Source: Polymorphobacter fuscus (GTDB lineage: Bacteria; Pseudomonadota; Alphaproteobacteria; Sphingomonadales; Sphingomonadaceae). From it: a stretch of DNA of 64,000 nucleotides. A program made the position numbers and the translations under genes. Within the stretch, counting starts at the first letter, position 1. Each line of letters starts with the position of its first letter. The notes beneath the pieces were generated by a model, which was not told where the DNA came from, searched no databases, and saw nothing but the letters and a program-made list of their open reading frames with translations. Below, in pieces: positions 19,375-29,727 of this stretch. Location: assembly GCF_011927825.1 (NCBI RefSeq), contig NZ_JAATJI010000001.1, positions 1,674,001-1,738,000 on the forward strand, read 5' to 3'.

Positions 19375-22236
19375 CTACATCTTGTAACTGATCCGCAAAT
19401 AACCGAACTGCCCCGGCACGTCATAGGTCGTGGGGTCGTAGTTGGGGCCGGTGCAGCTGAAGCACGGTGGCGGGTTCTGGTTGAAGACGTTGTTGACGCC
19501 GACGGTAAAGGCCATCCGCTTGTCGAGGAACGACGGATTGTAGGACAGCTGGACGTCGCCGTAGAAAGTGCCCTTCAGCTTCTTGCCATCGGCTTCGAAC
19601 ACCGCATCGATATAGCGGCCGGTGAAGGCGGCGCCGAAGTCGGCGATCTGCCAGTCGACAATCGCGATGCCCTTGAACTTGGGGTAGGACTGGTCGGGGA
19701 AGCCGCGGGTCTTGCCGCGGTAATCGGTGACGGTGAAGCCGTTCTGCGACGGCGTGCTTTCGGTATATTTGAGCAGGAAGTTGCCGTTCACTGACAGGCC
19801 GAAGGCACCCGCCGAGGTGGCGCGGCTGCGATAGTTGAACATCACGTCGATGCCCTTGGTGCGGACTTCGCCGATGTTCTGCAGCAGGCCGTTGACGCGG
19901 GTGATGAGGCCGTTGGGGGTGCGGCTGATCGCCGAGCAGCTGAGCGCTTCGCCGCCGAAGGCGCAACGCTGCAGGGTGATGGCGGCGTCGATCGGCGCGA
20001 TCGCGCCGGTGACATTGATGTCGTAGTAATTGGCCTCCAGGCTCAGCACGCTGGCAAAGCCGCTTTCACGCGCCCAGACCGGGCTGTAGACGCCGCCGAA
20101 CAGCCAGGTGCGCGACTTTTCCGGGCGCAGCGCGGTGTTGCCGCCGGTTGTGACCGAAACCTGGCCGCCATTGGGTTCCTGATAGCTGCCGTTGGCCGGC
20201 ACGCCGTTGGCGATGCAGTTGGTGCGCACCGCTGCCGAGGTTTGCCACGGCGAGCCGGCGACATTGGTGCAGGGGTCGTCGATCGGCGCGTCGCTGCGCG
20301 AGGCAGCGCCGAACAGTTCCCCGATGCTCGGCGCGCGGAAGCCGGTGGCGTAGGAGGCGCGCAGCAGCAGGTCGTCGACCGGCTTCCACTGGCCGCTGCC
20401 GGTGTAGGTGGTGCTGGACCCGCTGGTGGAATAATTGGCGTGGCGGACGGCGCCATCGATTTCGAGCAGCTGGAAGAATGGCTTGTCGGCGAGCAGCGGC
20501 ACGCGCAATTCGCCATAGACTTCATCGGAATTGTACGCGCCCCGCGACGGCTGCGACGGAATGTCGGAACCGAGGCCGGCGACGATGATCGGATCGGGGT
20601 CGTAGGTGCCCTTCTGGTAGCGATGTTCGTAACCGACGGCGAAGCCGACAGCGCCGGCGGGCAGATCGAACAGGTCGCCGCTGAGGTTGGCGGTATAGTC
20701 CTGGAGTTCCTGGCTGCTGCGGCTGCGTTCATCGAAACCGACGAAGGACAGCATGGCGGGCGTCACAGAACCCAGGCCGCCGAAGATGTTGAAGGGCACG
20801 CATTCGCCGGTGCACAGCGACACCGGCCCCAGCGCCTGTGCCAGCTTGGCGGCGTTGACGTTGCCGGTGAACAGCTGGCGGGCGTTGTTGAAGCCGATCA
20901 CGGCATTGGCATCCCAATACCATTTGCGGCCGCCGACATCGAACGAGCCATCGAAGCCGCCGGTCAGCGACATGGTATCGACCTGCTGGGTATAGGTGCG
21001 CTGCCCGGCCTCGTTGAGGCGGCGGCGGACGGTCGAATAATTGGCGGGGGCTTCACCGGGCTTGCCGGCCGACAGCGTCACGCCGAACGGATTGAACGGG
21101 TTGGTGGCGTCGATCGAGATGGTATCGAGCAGATTGCCGTTGCCGGCGTCCGGCCCGACGAACAGCGGCAGGAAGGCGGCCTGGTTCTGCGAATTGCGGC
21201 GGTTGTATAGCGCCTTGACGCGGAAGTTGACGCTTTCGCTCAGCTCCTGCTTCGCGCTGATCCAGCCGCCATAGCGTTCGGACGGGGTGAGGAAATAGTT
21301 GAGCGGCGCGAAGTTGAACGAATCCCCCGTGGTGAAGGCGCGGAAATCGCTGTTCGGCCCGGTGGGGTTGGCGGCATCGAAGCGGGGGCGGCCGGGGACC
21401 GGGGCCTTCAGCGTCAGGTTGGGCAGGCCGAGCACGGTGAAGCGGCCATTGGGGATGGCGCTGCTGCAGCCACCGATGGGATCGCCGCAGCTGGTCTGGC
21501 CGGGGTTGGGGAATTGCGAGGTCGAGCGGTCGGCGGTGCGCACCGACTCCTGCTTGACGTAGCTGGCGCCGAACACGACGCTGGTCGTCGGCCCCTTGAT
21601 GCCATAGCTGGCCTGGTAATCCTGGGTATGGCCGTCGCCCTGGCGGTAGGTGCCGAACTGGCCCGACAGTTGCAGGCCTTCCTGGTTTTCGCGGGTGATG
21701 ATGTTGACGACGCCGGCGATGGCGTCCGACCCGTAGAGCGGCGACTGGCCCGACTGGAGCACTTCGATACGCTCGATCATGTTGGCCGGGATGGTGTTGA
21801 GATCGACCGTGGCCGGGATGCCGCTGGCGGAGGTGCCGCTGACGAAGCGGATGCCGTCGACCAGCACCAGCGTGCGCTTGGCACCGAGATAGCGCAGGTC
21901 GATGTTCGCCGAACCGGCGCCGACGCCGCCGCCATCGGGCGGGTTGCCGATGTTGCCGCTGTTGTTGACGCGGGTGTTGAGGCCGCCGGCGGCGCTGGGC
22001 AAGCGCTGCAGAATGTCGGCGATGGAAGAAATGCCGGTGCGCGCGATCGACGTCTGGTCGACGACGATGACGGGGGAGCTTTGCGCCAGCGGATCCTGGC
22101 GAATGCGCGACCCGGTAACGATGATCGCATCGGTATCGCCATCGGCAGCGATTGCGGCGGTGGTGGTCTGGGCGCCGGCGCCGGTGGACAGTGCCCCGAA
22201 CGCGACACTTGCTGCCAGAATGGATTTGATCTGCAT
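19375..22236 (-). CDS. TonB-dependent outer membrane receptor
   Basis: 953 residues. A signal peptide ([22 protein letters not shown]) is followed by a short TonB-box-like [10 protein letters not shown]. The plug domain has [31 protein letters not shown] and [20 protein letters not shown] then [10 protein letters not shown] 22-strand barrel follows and ends GYLRISYKM, with Met rather than Phe as last residue. It imports a ligand across the outer membrane using TonB energy; the ligand is unknown. The [20 protein letters not shown] plug insert is seen in sphingomonad and xanthomonad receptors. It is divergent from a secreted peptidase-like gene. Confidence 0.93.
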   Translation of the reverse strand: MQIKSILAASVAFGALSTGAGAQTTTAAIAADGDTDAIIVTGSRIRQDPLAQSSPVIVVDQTSIARTGISSIADILQRLPSAAGGLNTRVNNSGNIGNPPDGGGVGAGSANIDLRYLGAKRTLVLVDGIRFVSGTSASGIPATVDLNTIPANMIERIEVLQSGQSPLYGSDAIAGVVNIITRENQEGLQLSGQFGTYRQGDGHTQDYQASYGIKGPTTSVVFGASYVKQESVRTADRSTSQFPNPGQTSCGDPIGGCSSAIPNGRFTVLGLPNLTLKAPVPGRPRFDAANPTGPNSDFRAFTTGDSFNFAPLNYFLTPSERYGGWISAKQELSESVNFRVKALYNRRNSQNQAAFLPLFVGPDAGNGNLLDTISIDATNPFNPFGVTLSAGKPGEAPANYSTVRRRLNEAGQRTYTQQVDTMSLTGGFDGSFDVGGRKWYWDANAVIGFNNARQLFTGNVNAAKLAQALGPVSLCTGECVPFNIFGGLGSVTPAMLSFVGFDERSRSSQELQDYTANLSGDLFDLPAGAVGFAVGYEHRYQKGTYDPDPIIVAGLGSDIPSQPSRGAYNSDEVYGELRVPLLADKPFFQLLEIDGAVRHANYSTSGSSTTYTGSGQWKPVDDLLLRASYATGFRAPSIGELFGAASRSDAPIDDPCTNVAGSPWQTSAAVRTNCIANGVPANGSYQEPNGGQVSVTTGGNTALRPEKSRTWLFGGVYSPVWARESGFASVLSLEANYYDINVTGAIAPIDAAITLQRCAFGGEALSCSAISRTPNGLITRVNGLLQNIGEVRTKGIDVMFNYRSRATSAGAFGLSVNGNFLLKYTESTPSQNGFTVTDYRGKTRGFPDQSYPKFKGIAIVDWQIADFGAAFTGRYIDAVFEADGKKLKGTFYGDVQLSYNPSFLDKRMAFTVGVNNVFNQNPPPCFSCTGPNYDPTTYDVPGQFGYLRISYKM

Positions 22237-22282
22237 GGCCTGTTTCCCCTGTTTGCGTGCAAGGAAATTGTCCAGATTACCT

Positions 22283-22295
22283 GTTGCAGCGCAAC
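22283..22295. promoter_or_regulatory. Perfect palindrome in the TonB receptor promoter region
   Basis: GTTGC-AGC-GCAAC lies 47 bp upstream of the receptor start in the 214-bp gap with the divergent amidohydrolase. It has the size of a dimeric repressor site; the regulator is unknown. Confidence 0.4.
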
Positions 22296-22450
22296 AATAT
22301 TCTCACGGCCGTGCTCGTTTCGGTCACAGCTGTAACAAATTTGCAACTGTGGTTACGTCGTCGGAAGCGGTGTCCGGCCAACCGAAATTAGGCGGTGACC
22401 GCGCCGCGGTCCCGACCTATGTCGCGGAACAGCAATGGGAGTTTCGCTGC

Positions 22451-25400
22451 ATGATGTTTCGCGCTGCCACCGCGCTTGCGGTCGTTCTTGCCGCTCCGGC
22501 CCTCGCCCAGCCTGTCGCGGGGGCGGCGGCAGCGACACCGGCCAAGCCGCCGAAATGGGACGTCAATGCCCCGCCCGGGATGACGACGCGCAGCGTGCCG
22601 ATCCGGGTCGAGGAAGGCAGCTGGATGAACATCGACGTGTCGAAGGATGGCCGCACCCTCGCCTTCGACCTGCTTGGCGACATCTACACCATGCCGATCA
22701 CCGGCGGCACGCCGACACGCATCGCCGAAGGGCTGGCCTATGAACAGCAGCCGCGGTTTTCCCCCGATGGCAAGCGCATCGCCTTCACGTCGGACCGCGG
22801 CGGTGGCGACAATATCTGGATCATGAATGTCGATGGCAGCGACAAGCGCCAGCTGACGAAAGAGGATTTCCGCCTGCTCAACCAGCCGAGCTGGAGCCCC
22901 GACGGCCGCTTCATCATCGCCAAGAAGCATTTCACCACCGGCCGCTCGCTCGGCACCGGCGAAGTCTGGCTCTACCATGTCTCGGGCGGGGCCGGGGTGC
23001 CGCTGGTCAAGCGCGCCAGCGAGCAGCTGCAGAAGGAGCTGGGCGAGCCGATCTATGCGCCCGACGGCAAGAGCCTGTTCTACACGCGCAACGTCACGCC
23101 GGGGCCGATCTTCGAATATGCCCAGAACAGCAACACCGACCTGTTCGACATCGAGCGCTATGAGTTCGACAGCGGGGAAGTGACCAAGGCAGTGACCGGC
23201 GCCGGTGGTGCGGTGCGGCCGACTCCCTCCCCCGATGGCCGCTACATCGCCTTTGTCCGCCGCGAACGGGCGAAATCCAAGCTGTACGTGAAAGATCTGA
23301 CGTCGGGCACCGAGCGCAAGGTATATGATGCGCTCGACCAGGATGTGCAGGAAACCTGGGCGGTCAACGGCGTCTATCCGAACATGGCGTGGACGCCCGA
23401 CAGCGGGCGCATCGTCTTCTGGGCCGGCGGCAAGATCCGCAGCATCGGCGCCGATGGCAGCGGCGTGCGCGACATCCCGTTCCGCATCGACGACAACCGG
23501 ACCATCGTCGAGGCAACGCACCCGCAGGTCGAGGTGGCGCCCGACCGGTTCACGACCAGGATGCCGCGCTGGGCGAGCGTATCGCCCGATGGCCGCACCG
23601 TGGTGTTCGAGACATTGGGCAAGCTGTGGACCAAGCCGGTGGCCGGCGGCACGCCGCAGCGGCTGGTGACGGGCGATGCCGACGATCTGGAGCTGTGGCC
23701 GTCCTGGTCGCGCGATGGCAAGACGATCGTCTTTGTCGGCTGGACCGACGCGGGACTGGGGCAGGTGCGCAGCGTTGCGGCCGGTGGCGGGACGGCCAAG
23801 ACGTTAACGGCGCACCCCGGCCATTATGCCCGGCCGCGCTTTGCCCCCGATGGCAAGGCGATCGTCTTCGAAAGCGGCAAGGGTGGCTATCTGACCTCGG
23901 GCCGCTGGTCGGAAAATCCCGGCATTTACCGGATGGCGGCGGGCGGCGGCGCGGCGACGCTGGTGGCGCGCGAGGGCGGCGAGCCGCAGTTCGGCGCCGA
24001 CAGCGACCGGCTGTTCATGATCCAGTCCGAAAAGGGCAAGCGCCAGCTGGTCAGCACCGACCTCAGCGGTCAGGCGAAGCGCGTCCATGCGACGGGCGAC
24101 CTGATCACCGACTATCGCGTGTCGCCCGATGGCCAGTTCGTCGCCTTCCGCCAGAATTACCAGGCCTATGTCATGCCGCTGCTGCCCGGCACGCAGGACG
24201 TCGCCGCCGACCAGAAGGGTGGGCCCCTGCCCGTCACCCGCGTCAGCGGCGATGGCGCCGACTTCCTCAACTGGTCGAACAATGGCACCCGGCTGCACTG
24301 GAGCAACGGCCCGACGCTGTTCAGCGCCGATACGGCGGCGCTGTTCGGCAGTGCGCCGACAGCGGAAGGGGCGCCGAAGTTCACGGCACCGACGACCGGC
24401 GTTGCGCTGGGCATGGAGGTCGCGGCCGACAAGCCGACCGCGACGATCGCGCTGACCGGCGCGCGGCTGGTGACGATGGCCGACACGGACGGCGGCATCG
24501 TCGACGATGGCGTCATCGTCATCCGCGGCGACCGCATCGTGGCGATCGGCCCGCGCGGCAGCGTGGCGATTCCGGCCGGCGCGAAGACGATCGACGTCGC
24601 CGGCAAGACCATCATCCCCGGCCTGGTCGACGCCCACGCCCATGGGCCGCAGGGCGATGACGATATCGTGCCGCAGCAGAACTGGTCGGCAATGGCCAAT
24701 CTGGCGCTGGGGACGACGACGATCCACGACCCGTCGTCGCGCGCCGCCGAGATTTTCGTGGCGGGCGAGATGCAGCGCGCCGGCAAGATCCTGGCGCCGC
24801 GGACCTTTTCGACCGGCGAGGTGATCTATGGCGCCAAGGCACCCGACGTCTATGCCGAGATCAACAGCATCGACGATGCGCTGGCGCATGTCCGGCGGTT
24901 GAAGGCGGAGGGCGCCCACAGCGTCAAGAACTACAACCAGCCGCGCCGCGACCAGCGCCAGATGGTCGTCGCGGCGGCACAGCGCGAGGGGATGGAGGTC
25001 GTCCCCGAGGGCGGCTCGCTCTATACCCAGGGGGTGACGCTCGTTGCCGACGGCAATTCGACCGTGGAGCATAATATCCCGCTGGCGGTTTTCTATGACG
25101 ATCTCGTCAGTTTCTGGGCGCAGTCGAAGACCAATTACACCCCGACCCTGGTCGTCACCTTCGGTGGCCCCGGCGGCGACCCCTATTGGCGCCAGAACAT
25201 GGACGTGTGGAAACACCCGCTGCTGTCGCGCCACGCGCCGCCGGCGCTGCTCGCAGCGCAGAATGTGCGGCGCGAGATGATCGACGAGGCCGATTATGTC
25301 GACGGCGCCAGCGCGCGCGAAGCCAAGAAGCTCGCCGACCGCGGCGTTCAGGTGTCGATCGGCGCGCATGGCCAGCAGGCGGGGCTGGGGTCGCACTGGG

Positions 25401-25735
25401 AGCTATGGTCGTTCGTGCGCGGCGGCTGGACGCCCATCGAGGCGCTGCGCGCCGGGACGATCATGCCGGCGACGTCGCTGGGCTATGCCAAGGATGTGGG
25501 CTCGCTCGAAGTCGGCAAGCTGGCCGACCTGGTGGTGCTCGACGCCGATCCGACGGTCGATATCCGCAACAGCGACAAGGTCAATGCCGTGATGCTCGGT
25601 GGGCGGATGTATGATGCAGCGACGCTGAACGAGGTCGGCACCGGCACGCGCAAACGGGCGCCCTATTGGTGGCAGGCGGCGGGGGAAAACGGCAGCGTGT
25701 CGTCGCAGGCGATCGCTGCGGGACACAGCCACTAA
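22451..25735 (+). CDS. Secreted beta-propeller/amidohydrolase fusion
   Basis: 1094 residues, start ATG 22451 with GGGAG nine bases upstream. Signal peptide MMFRAATALAVVLAAPALA. Residues about 60-650 are TolB/PD40-type propeller blades (QQPRFSPDGKRIAFTSDRGG, NQPSWSPDGRFI, RPTPSPDGRYIAF, WPSWSRDGKTIVF). The last 400 residues are an amidohydrolase with GKTIIPGLVDAHAH (metal HxH), GTTTIHDPS and a final LEVGKLADLVVLDADP. It is probably a periplasmic hydrolase acting on peptides or amides. It is transcribed divergently from the TonB receptor, so the two may be co-regulated for uptake of one substrate. Confidence 0.9.
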   Translation: MMFRAATALAVVLAAPALAQPVAGAAAATPAKPPKWDVNAPPGMTTRSVPIRVEEGSWMNIDVSKDGRTLAFDLLGDIYTMPITGGTPTRIAEGLAYEQQPRFSPDGKRIAFTSDRGGGDNIWIMNVDGSDKRQLTKEDFRLLNQPSWSPDGRFIIAKKHFTTGRSLGTGEVWLYHVSGGAGVPLVKRASEQLQKELGEPIYAPDGKSLFYTRNVTPGPIFEYAQNSNTDLFDIERYEFDSGEVTKAVTGAGGAVRPTPSPDGRYIAFVRRERAKSKLYVKDLTSGTERKVYDALDQDVQETWAVNGVYPNMAWTPDSGRIVFWAGGKIRSIGADGSGVRDIPFRIDDNRTIVEATHPQVEVAPDRFTTRMPRWASVSPDGRTVVFETLGKLWTKPVAGGTPQRLVTGDADDLELWPSWSRDGKTIVFVGWTDAGLGQVRSVAAGGGTAKTLTAHPGHYARPRFAPDGKAIVFESGKGGYLTSGRWSENPGIYRMAAGGGAATLVAREGGEPQFGADSDRLFMIQSEKGKRQLVSTDLSGQAKRVHATGDLITDYRVSPDGQFVAFRQNYQAYVMPLLPGTQDVAADQKGGPLPVTRVSGDGADFLNWSNNGTRLHWSNGPTLFSADTAALFGSAPTAEGAPKFTAPTTGVALGMEVAADKPTATIALTGARLVTMADTDGGIVDDGVIVIRGDRIVAIGPRGSVAIPAGAKTIDVAGKTIIPGLVDAHAHGPQGDDDIVPQQNWSAMANLALGTTTIHDPSSRAAEIFVAGEMQRAGKILAPRTFSTGEVIYGAKAPDVYAEINSIDDALAHVRRLKAEGAHSVKNYNQPRRDQRQMVVAAAQREGMEVVPEGGSLYTQGVTLVADGNSTVEHNIPLAVFYDDLVSFWAQSKTNYTPTLVVTFGGPGGDPYWRQNMDVWKHPLLSRHAPPALLAAQNVRREMIDEADYVDGASAREAKKLADRGVQVSIGAHGQQAGLGSHWELWSFVRGGWTPIEALRAGTIMPATSLGYAKDVGSLEVGKLADLVVLDADPTVDIRNSDKVNAVMLGGRMYDAATLNEVGTGTRKRAPYWWQAAGENGSVSSQAIAAGHSH

Positions 25736-25746
25736 GCCCGTCCGAA

Positions 25747-25780
25747 GGGGTGCAGGGGCTCAGCCCCTGCCCGCCGGAGG
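25747..25780. repeat. Dispersed GC-rich palindrome, copy 3
   Basis: The stem GCAGGGGC-TCA-GCCCCTGC with right flank CCGCCGGAGG matches copy 2. It lies between the convergent ends of the amidohydrolase (25735) and the aldo/keto reductase (25784), the same setting as copies 1 and 2. Confidence 0.75.
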
Positions 25781-25783
25781 CCC

Positions 25784-26845
25784 TTACGCCCGCGCCGGGG
25801 CGTCGCCGAGATTGTACTTCATGATCGACCCGTGCCGCCCGGTGCGGTCGCGTTCCAGCGCATAGACTTCGCCGGTCGGCCCCTGGCGCCGGGCGAGCAC
25901 GGTGTCGATGTCGGCGCGATCCTGCGGGGTGAGGCGCACATCGCCGATGCGCAGCGTGTCGGGCAGGTGGCGGGCATGGCTGGCGCCGACGATGACGCCG
26001 GCGACGAGAGGCAGGTCGAGGACGTGGCGCGCGGCGATGTTGGCGATGCTGGCGCTGTGGCGGTCGGCGACCCGGCGCAGCGTCGCGAGCAGCGCCTGGA
26101 ACAGGTCCCAGCCGCCGAAATCGTCGATGATCAGCTTGTATTTGACCAGCGAGCGGTTGGTGAGCGCGGTCGATTCGGGCTGGCCGAGCCAGCGATCGGT
26201 GAGGAAGCCACCGGCGAGCGCGCCATAACAGAGGAAATGCGTGCCGAGCGGACCGCACACGTCGGCAAGGGCGCCGGCCGGGCGGGTGTCGAGCAGCGAA
26301 TATTGCACCTGCAGCGTGGCAAAGGGAACACCGGCGTCGGCGATTTCGCGGACATGGCCGGCATCGAAATTGGTGCCGCCGACCAGGCCGATCTTGCCTT
26401 CGGCCTGGAGGTCGGCGAGGTGGCGCGCGGTGTCGAGATAGCGCGGCTGGTCGTAATCCCACCAGTGGAACTGGACGAGGTCGAGGCGGTCGGTGCGCAG
26501 CCGGGTCAGCGAGCGATCGATGATGCGGCGGACGTCGGCGCTGGTGATATGGGGCAGCAGCGCAAGGTCCGGGACGAATTTGGTGTGGACGCGCAGCCGC
26601 GCCAGCGCATCGGCGCCGCGGCGATCGAGCAGCGCGGCGCGAAAGTCACCGATCATGGTTTCGACGCCGGTATAGATGTCGGCGCAGTCGAAGGTGGTGA
26701 TGCCGGCGTCGTAAAAGGCAGCGAGGTCGTCGGTCACCGTGGCGGCGTCGACGGCGCCATGGTCACCGGCGAGTTGCCAGCCGCCGCGGATGACGCGCGA
26801 GATATTGGCATCAGGGGCGATGTCGAAGCGTTCGGTGAAGGTCAT
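25784..26845 (-). CDS. Aldo/keto reductase family oxidoreductase
   Basis: 353 residues from MTFTERFDIAP. AKR features are visible: TFDCADIYTGVE with the catalytic Asp and Tyr, LVQFHWWDYD at the His-bearing strand, VGGTNFDAGHVREI and a C-terminal VAGVIVGASHARHL near the NADP-binding loop. It is longer than most AKRs (about 320). The start overlaps the stop of the TIGR04076-like gene (ATGA), so it is the third gene of an MFS-TIGR04076-AKR operon. The substrate is probably a small carbonyl or pyridoxal-like compound, not proven. Confidence 0.88.
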   Translation of the reverse strand: MTFTERFDIAPDANISRVIRGGWQLAGDHGAVDAATVTDDLAAFYDAGITTFDCADIYTGVETMIGDFRAALLDRRGADALARLRVHTKFVPDLALLPHITSADVRRIIDRSLTRLRTDRLDLVQFHWWDYDQPRYLDTARHLADLQAEGKIGLVGGTNFDAGHVREIADAGVPFATLQVQYSLLDTRPAGALADVCGPLGTHFLCYGALAGGFLTDRWLGQPESTALTNRSLVKYKLIIDDFGGWDLFQALLATLRRVADRHSASIANIAARHVLDLPLVAGVIVGASHARHLPDTLRIGDVRLTPQDRADIDTVLARRQGPTGEVYALERDRTGRHGSIMKYNLGDAPARA

Positions 26846-27183
26846 GCGTCGGGCTTTCGCGTGGCGGTGGTGTCGGCGTGGTGAAAACGGCGGGTGCCGA
26901 TCCGGGTGATGCGCAGGCGCGACGGGCAATTGGGGTCGGGGCAGGCGACCTCCGCATCGGTCGTCATCCAGTCATTGTCGTGAGTCTGGCGCTGCTTGGC
27001 GGCGAGCAGCGGCAGCACGGCGGCGAGCGAATAGATGGAGAAGCCCTGGCCCTCCGGCAGGAACAGGTTTTCGCCGCGCAGTTCGAACCAGTCCCCGGCC
27101 TGGGCCGAGCAGTAGAGGCGCGCACCCGGCGGGGCGACGACTTCGACGCGCAGGTCGTACAGGTCGAAGCTGTCGTCGGTCAT
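26842..27183 (-). CDS. TIGR04076-type small protein
   Basis: 113 residues. YDLRVEVVAPPG followed by GDWFELRGENLFLPEGQGFSIYSLAAVLP (in parts), then a Cys pair in VACPDPNCPSRLRITRIGTRRF, matches the small TIGR04076 family of unknown function. The two Cys could bind a metal. It overlaps the MFS stop (TGATG) and the AKR start (ATGA), so all three genes are translationally coupled. Confidence 0.7.
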   Translation of the reverse strand: MTDDSFDLYDLRVEVVAPPGARLYCSAQAGDWFELRGENLFLPEGQGFSIYSLAAVLPLLAAKQRQTHDNDWMTTDAEVACPDPNCPSRLRITRIGTRRFHHADTTATRKPDA

Positions 27184-28469
27184 CAAGGTCTCCGGGCGCG
27201 GATGGCGGGCAGCAGCGCGAGCGTCGCCAGCAGATAGGAGGCGATCACCGTCAGGCTGATCGCCGGGCCGAGGCCTGCGCCCGCGCCGAAAACATGCTGC
27301 CCCGCCAGCGCCACCAGCGTCGGGCCGATGCCGGCGCCGATGGCGACATTGAGGAAGAAGCTGATCGCCATCGCCCGGCCGCGCCGGCGGTTGGGGGTGG
27401 CGTCGAGGATCGCCGACAGGCCCGAGGCGGTGACGACAGCCGACAAAGCGAAATAGACCGGGATCGCCGTCATCACCGCCGACAGGCTGGCGCTGTTGAT
27501 CAGCATCGCCGCCGGCAGGGTGGCAATGGCAGCAAGGCCGCACAGTTCGATCTTGCCGCGCGCCCCGCGCCACTGCGCGAACCGGTCGGCGAGCATGCCG
27601 CCGGCCAGCATGCCGCCGCCGTAGCCGAGCACGAGCAGCAACCCCAGTTGCACGCCGACAGTGGCTGGATCGACGCCGAACTGGCGGATGAGCAGCGACG
27701 GCGCCCAGGCGCCGACGGCATTGTCGACCATCGAGGCGACGGCAACGATGAGGAAGACGGGCGCGATGCCCGTCCACAAGCCGGTCGGTGCGGCGACGGC
27801 GTCCGGGCCATCGGCGACCACATCGTCGCGGCGGACGGGTTCCCGCACCACCAGCAGCACCAGCGCCCAGAGCAGGCTGGGTGCGCCGATGGCGAGCAGC
27901 ACCTGGCGCCACGGCGACCAGTCCGCCAGCGACGTGCCGGCGAACAGCCCGCGCCCGACGATATCGAGCACGGCGCCGCCGATCATGATCGACCCGCCGA
28001 CGCCGATGGCGATGCCGGTGAAATAGACGCCGACGGCGGTGCCGCGCCGGTTGGGGGCAAAGCTGTCGCTGATCAGCGAGATCGCGGCCGGCGACAGCAC
28101 CGCCTCCCCCAGCCCGACGACGATGCGCGCGGCGAACAACCAGCCGAAGCTGGGTGCGACCGCGCAGCCCAGCGTGCCCAGGCTCCAGATCGCCACGCCA
28201 GCGAGGATGAGGTTGCGGCGCGAGCGGCGGTCGGCAAGGATGCCGAGCGGGATGCCGGCAATGCCGTAGATGACGGCGAAGGCGGTGCCGAGCAACAGGC
28301 TCATGCCCGTATCGTCGATGCCGAGCTCCGCCTTGATGGGATCGACGAGCAGGCTGAGCACCTGCCGGTCGGTATAGGCGAGGACGGCGGTGAGGAAGAG
28401 GACGAGGACCGTCGTCCACGCGCGCGCCGGCGAAGGATAGGGCGCCGCATCGCGGGGTATGATCGTCAT
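27183..28469 (-). CDS. MFS transporter
   Basis: 428 residues with 12 predicted helices. The helix-2/3 loop signature is GIPLGILADRRSRRNLI and the start is LTAVLAYTDRQVLSLLVDPI, the usual pattern of the spinster/anion:cation symporter-like group common in sphingomonads. The DRQ motif in TM1 is typical of sugar-acid and aromatic-acid carriers, but the substrate is not known. It is the first gene of the operon with a TIGR04076 protein and an AKR, which suggests uptake and reduction of one compound. Confidence 0.88.
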   Translation of the reverse strand: MTIIPRDAAPYPSPARAWTTVLVLFLTAVLAYTDRQVLSLLVDPIKAELGIDDTGMSLLLGTAFAVIYGIAGIPLGILADRRSRRNLILAGVAIWSLGTLGCAVAPSFGWLFAARIVVGLGEAVLSPAAISLISDSFAPNRRGTAVGVYFTGIAIGVGGSIMIGGAVLDIVGRGLFAGTSLADWSPWRQVLLAIGAPSLLWALVLLVVREPVRRDDVVADGPDAVAAPTGLWTGIAPVFLIVAVASMVDNAVGAWAPSLLIRQFGVDPATVGVQLGLLLVLGYGGGMLAGGMLADRFAQWRGARGKIELCGLAAIATLPAAMLINSASLSAVMTAIPVYFALSAVVTASGLSAILDATPNRRRGRAMAISFFLNVAIGAGIGPTLVALAGQHVFGAGAGLGPAISLTVIASYLLATLALLPAIRARRP

Positions 28470-28494
28470 GCTCCCCCGCCACGGATGATATCGG

Positions 28495-28569
28495 TGGTGC
28501 CGGATGAGGGGATTGAACCCCCGACCTTCGGTTTACAAAACCGCTGCTCTACCGCTGAGCTAATCCGGC
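28495..28569 (-). tRNA. tRNA-Thr(TGT)
   Basis: Minus-strand cloverleaf with acceptor GCCGGAT/ATCCGGC, D arm GCTC...GAGC, anticodon loop TTTGTAA with anticodon TGT, T arm GGGGG-TTCAATC-CCCTC and encoded CCA at 28495-28497. It reads ACA (and related) threonine codons. Confidence 0.95.
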
Positions 28570-28603
28570 GACGCATTCCCGCTATCGTCAACCGGCGCCG
28601 CGA

Positions 28604-29674
28604 TCAACAGCCCATCGCGCATTTGGGGTCGTCGGACTGCCAGATGATGCGGGCGACCATGTCGCCGCGCTCGGCGCGCGGGTCGGTGGCGATGGCCGAT
28701 ACCCGGCCGCTGACCGGCGCGGTGACGCTGTCGGTGACGCGGCCGAAGGCGTCGCTGACAATGGCGATTTCCTGGCCCTTGGTCACCGCTTCGCCGAGCT
28801 TGACGCGCAGCACGGCGAAGCCGCTGCGCGGGACGCGGGCGACGGCGAGGCTGTTGCCGACGAAGGTGATCGGCGATCGCGCGATGACGGGACCCGTCAT
28901 CATGCCCATCTCGCGCATCAGGTTGACGATGCCGCCGACGCCGCGCCCGACCTGTTCGGTGTCGAACACTTCGGGCCGACCGAGTTCGAGGGTGATGGCG
29001 GGAACGCCGGCGCGGACCATCTCGTTTTCGACCGTGCCCTTTTCGCCGGGATCGAGCTTGATGATGTCGGGCGCCATCAACTGCGCCATTGCCAGCGTGC
29101 GCGGGGTGGAGGCAAAGGCGTAGAGCGGATAGGCGGTGCCGCGCGACTGGGTGTGGAGGTCGACCGCCTGGTCGGCATTGGGGCGCAGCAGCCGCGACCA
29201 CAGCCGGCCGGCATAATCCTCCACGCCGCGGCCGCCATCGCTGCCGGGTATGGCGCGGTTGAGATTGGGGGCGCTGCGGCTGCTGCCGGGGGTGAATTCG
29301 CGGACCGACTGCAGCAGGCCCGGGGTGTTGAGCCCCGGCACCATCGTCAGCGTGCCGGCGAGCGTGGCGGGGTCGATCGAGGCGAGCCGGTGGATGACAT
29401 CGATGCCGTTGAGTTCGTCACCATGGATGCCGGCGGTGAGCAGCAGCCTGGGGCCGGGCCGGGCGCCGCGAATGACGATGACCGGAACCAGCCAGGGTTG
29501 CGCCAGTGCCGAGGTGCCGGCGCGGAACCACAGCCGCTGGGTGGTGCCGGCGGGCAGGTCGGCGACATCGAGCCGGTCGATGATCGGCACGCCGTCAAGG
29601 CTGCCGACGCGTTCGGTGGCAGCGAACGCCGGGCTGGCAAGCAACACGGCCAGCGCCGCGAAAATGACCTTCAC
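28604..29674 (-). CDS. Secreted succinylglutamate desuccinylase/aspartoacylase-family protein
   Basis: 356 residues from a GTG preceded by GAGGA; a signal peptide VIFAALAVLLASPAFA follows. The zinc carboxypeptidase-like fold of AstE/AspA is shown by LLLTAGIHGDELNGIDVIH (His and Glu ligands), PNLNRAIPG and AVDLHTQSRGTAYPLY with the third ligand. Relatives remove acyl groups from amino acids or act as peptidases. The signal peptide places it in the periplasm, unlike cytosolic AstE. It is located between the tRNA-Thr and the FAD oxidoreductase on the same strand. Confidence 0.88.
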   Translation of the reverse strand: MKVIFAALAVLLASPAFAATERVGSLDGVPIIDRLDVADLPAGTTQRLWFRAGTSALAQPWLVPVIVIRGARPGPRLLLTAGIHGDELNGIDVIHRLASIDPATLAGTLTMVPGLNTPGLLQSVREFTPGSSRSAPNLNRAIPGSDGGRGVEDYAGRLWSRLLRPNADQAVDLHTQSRGTAYPLYAFASTPRTLAMAQLMAPDIIKLDPGEKGTVENEMVRAGVPAITLELGRPEVFDTEQVGRGVGGIVNLMREMGMMTGPVIARSPITFVGNSLAVARVPRSGFAVLRVKLGEAVTKGQEIAIVSDAFGRVTDSVTAPVSGRVSAIATDPRAERGDMVARIIWQSDDPKCAMGC

Positions 29675-29727
29675 GCAAAATCCTCGATGTCGAACCGGCG
29701 CCACCATAGGGGCGCCGATGCTGGCCG

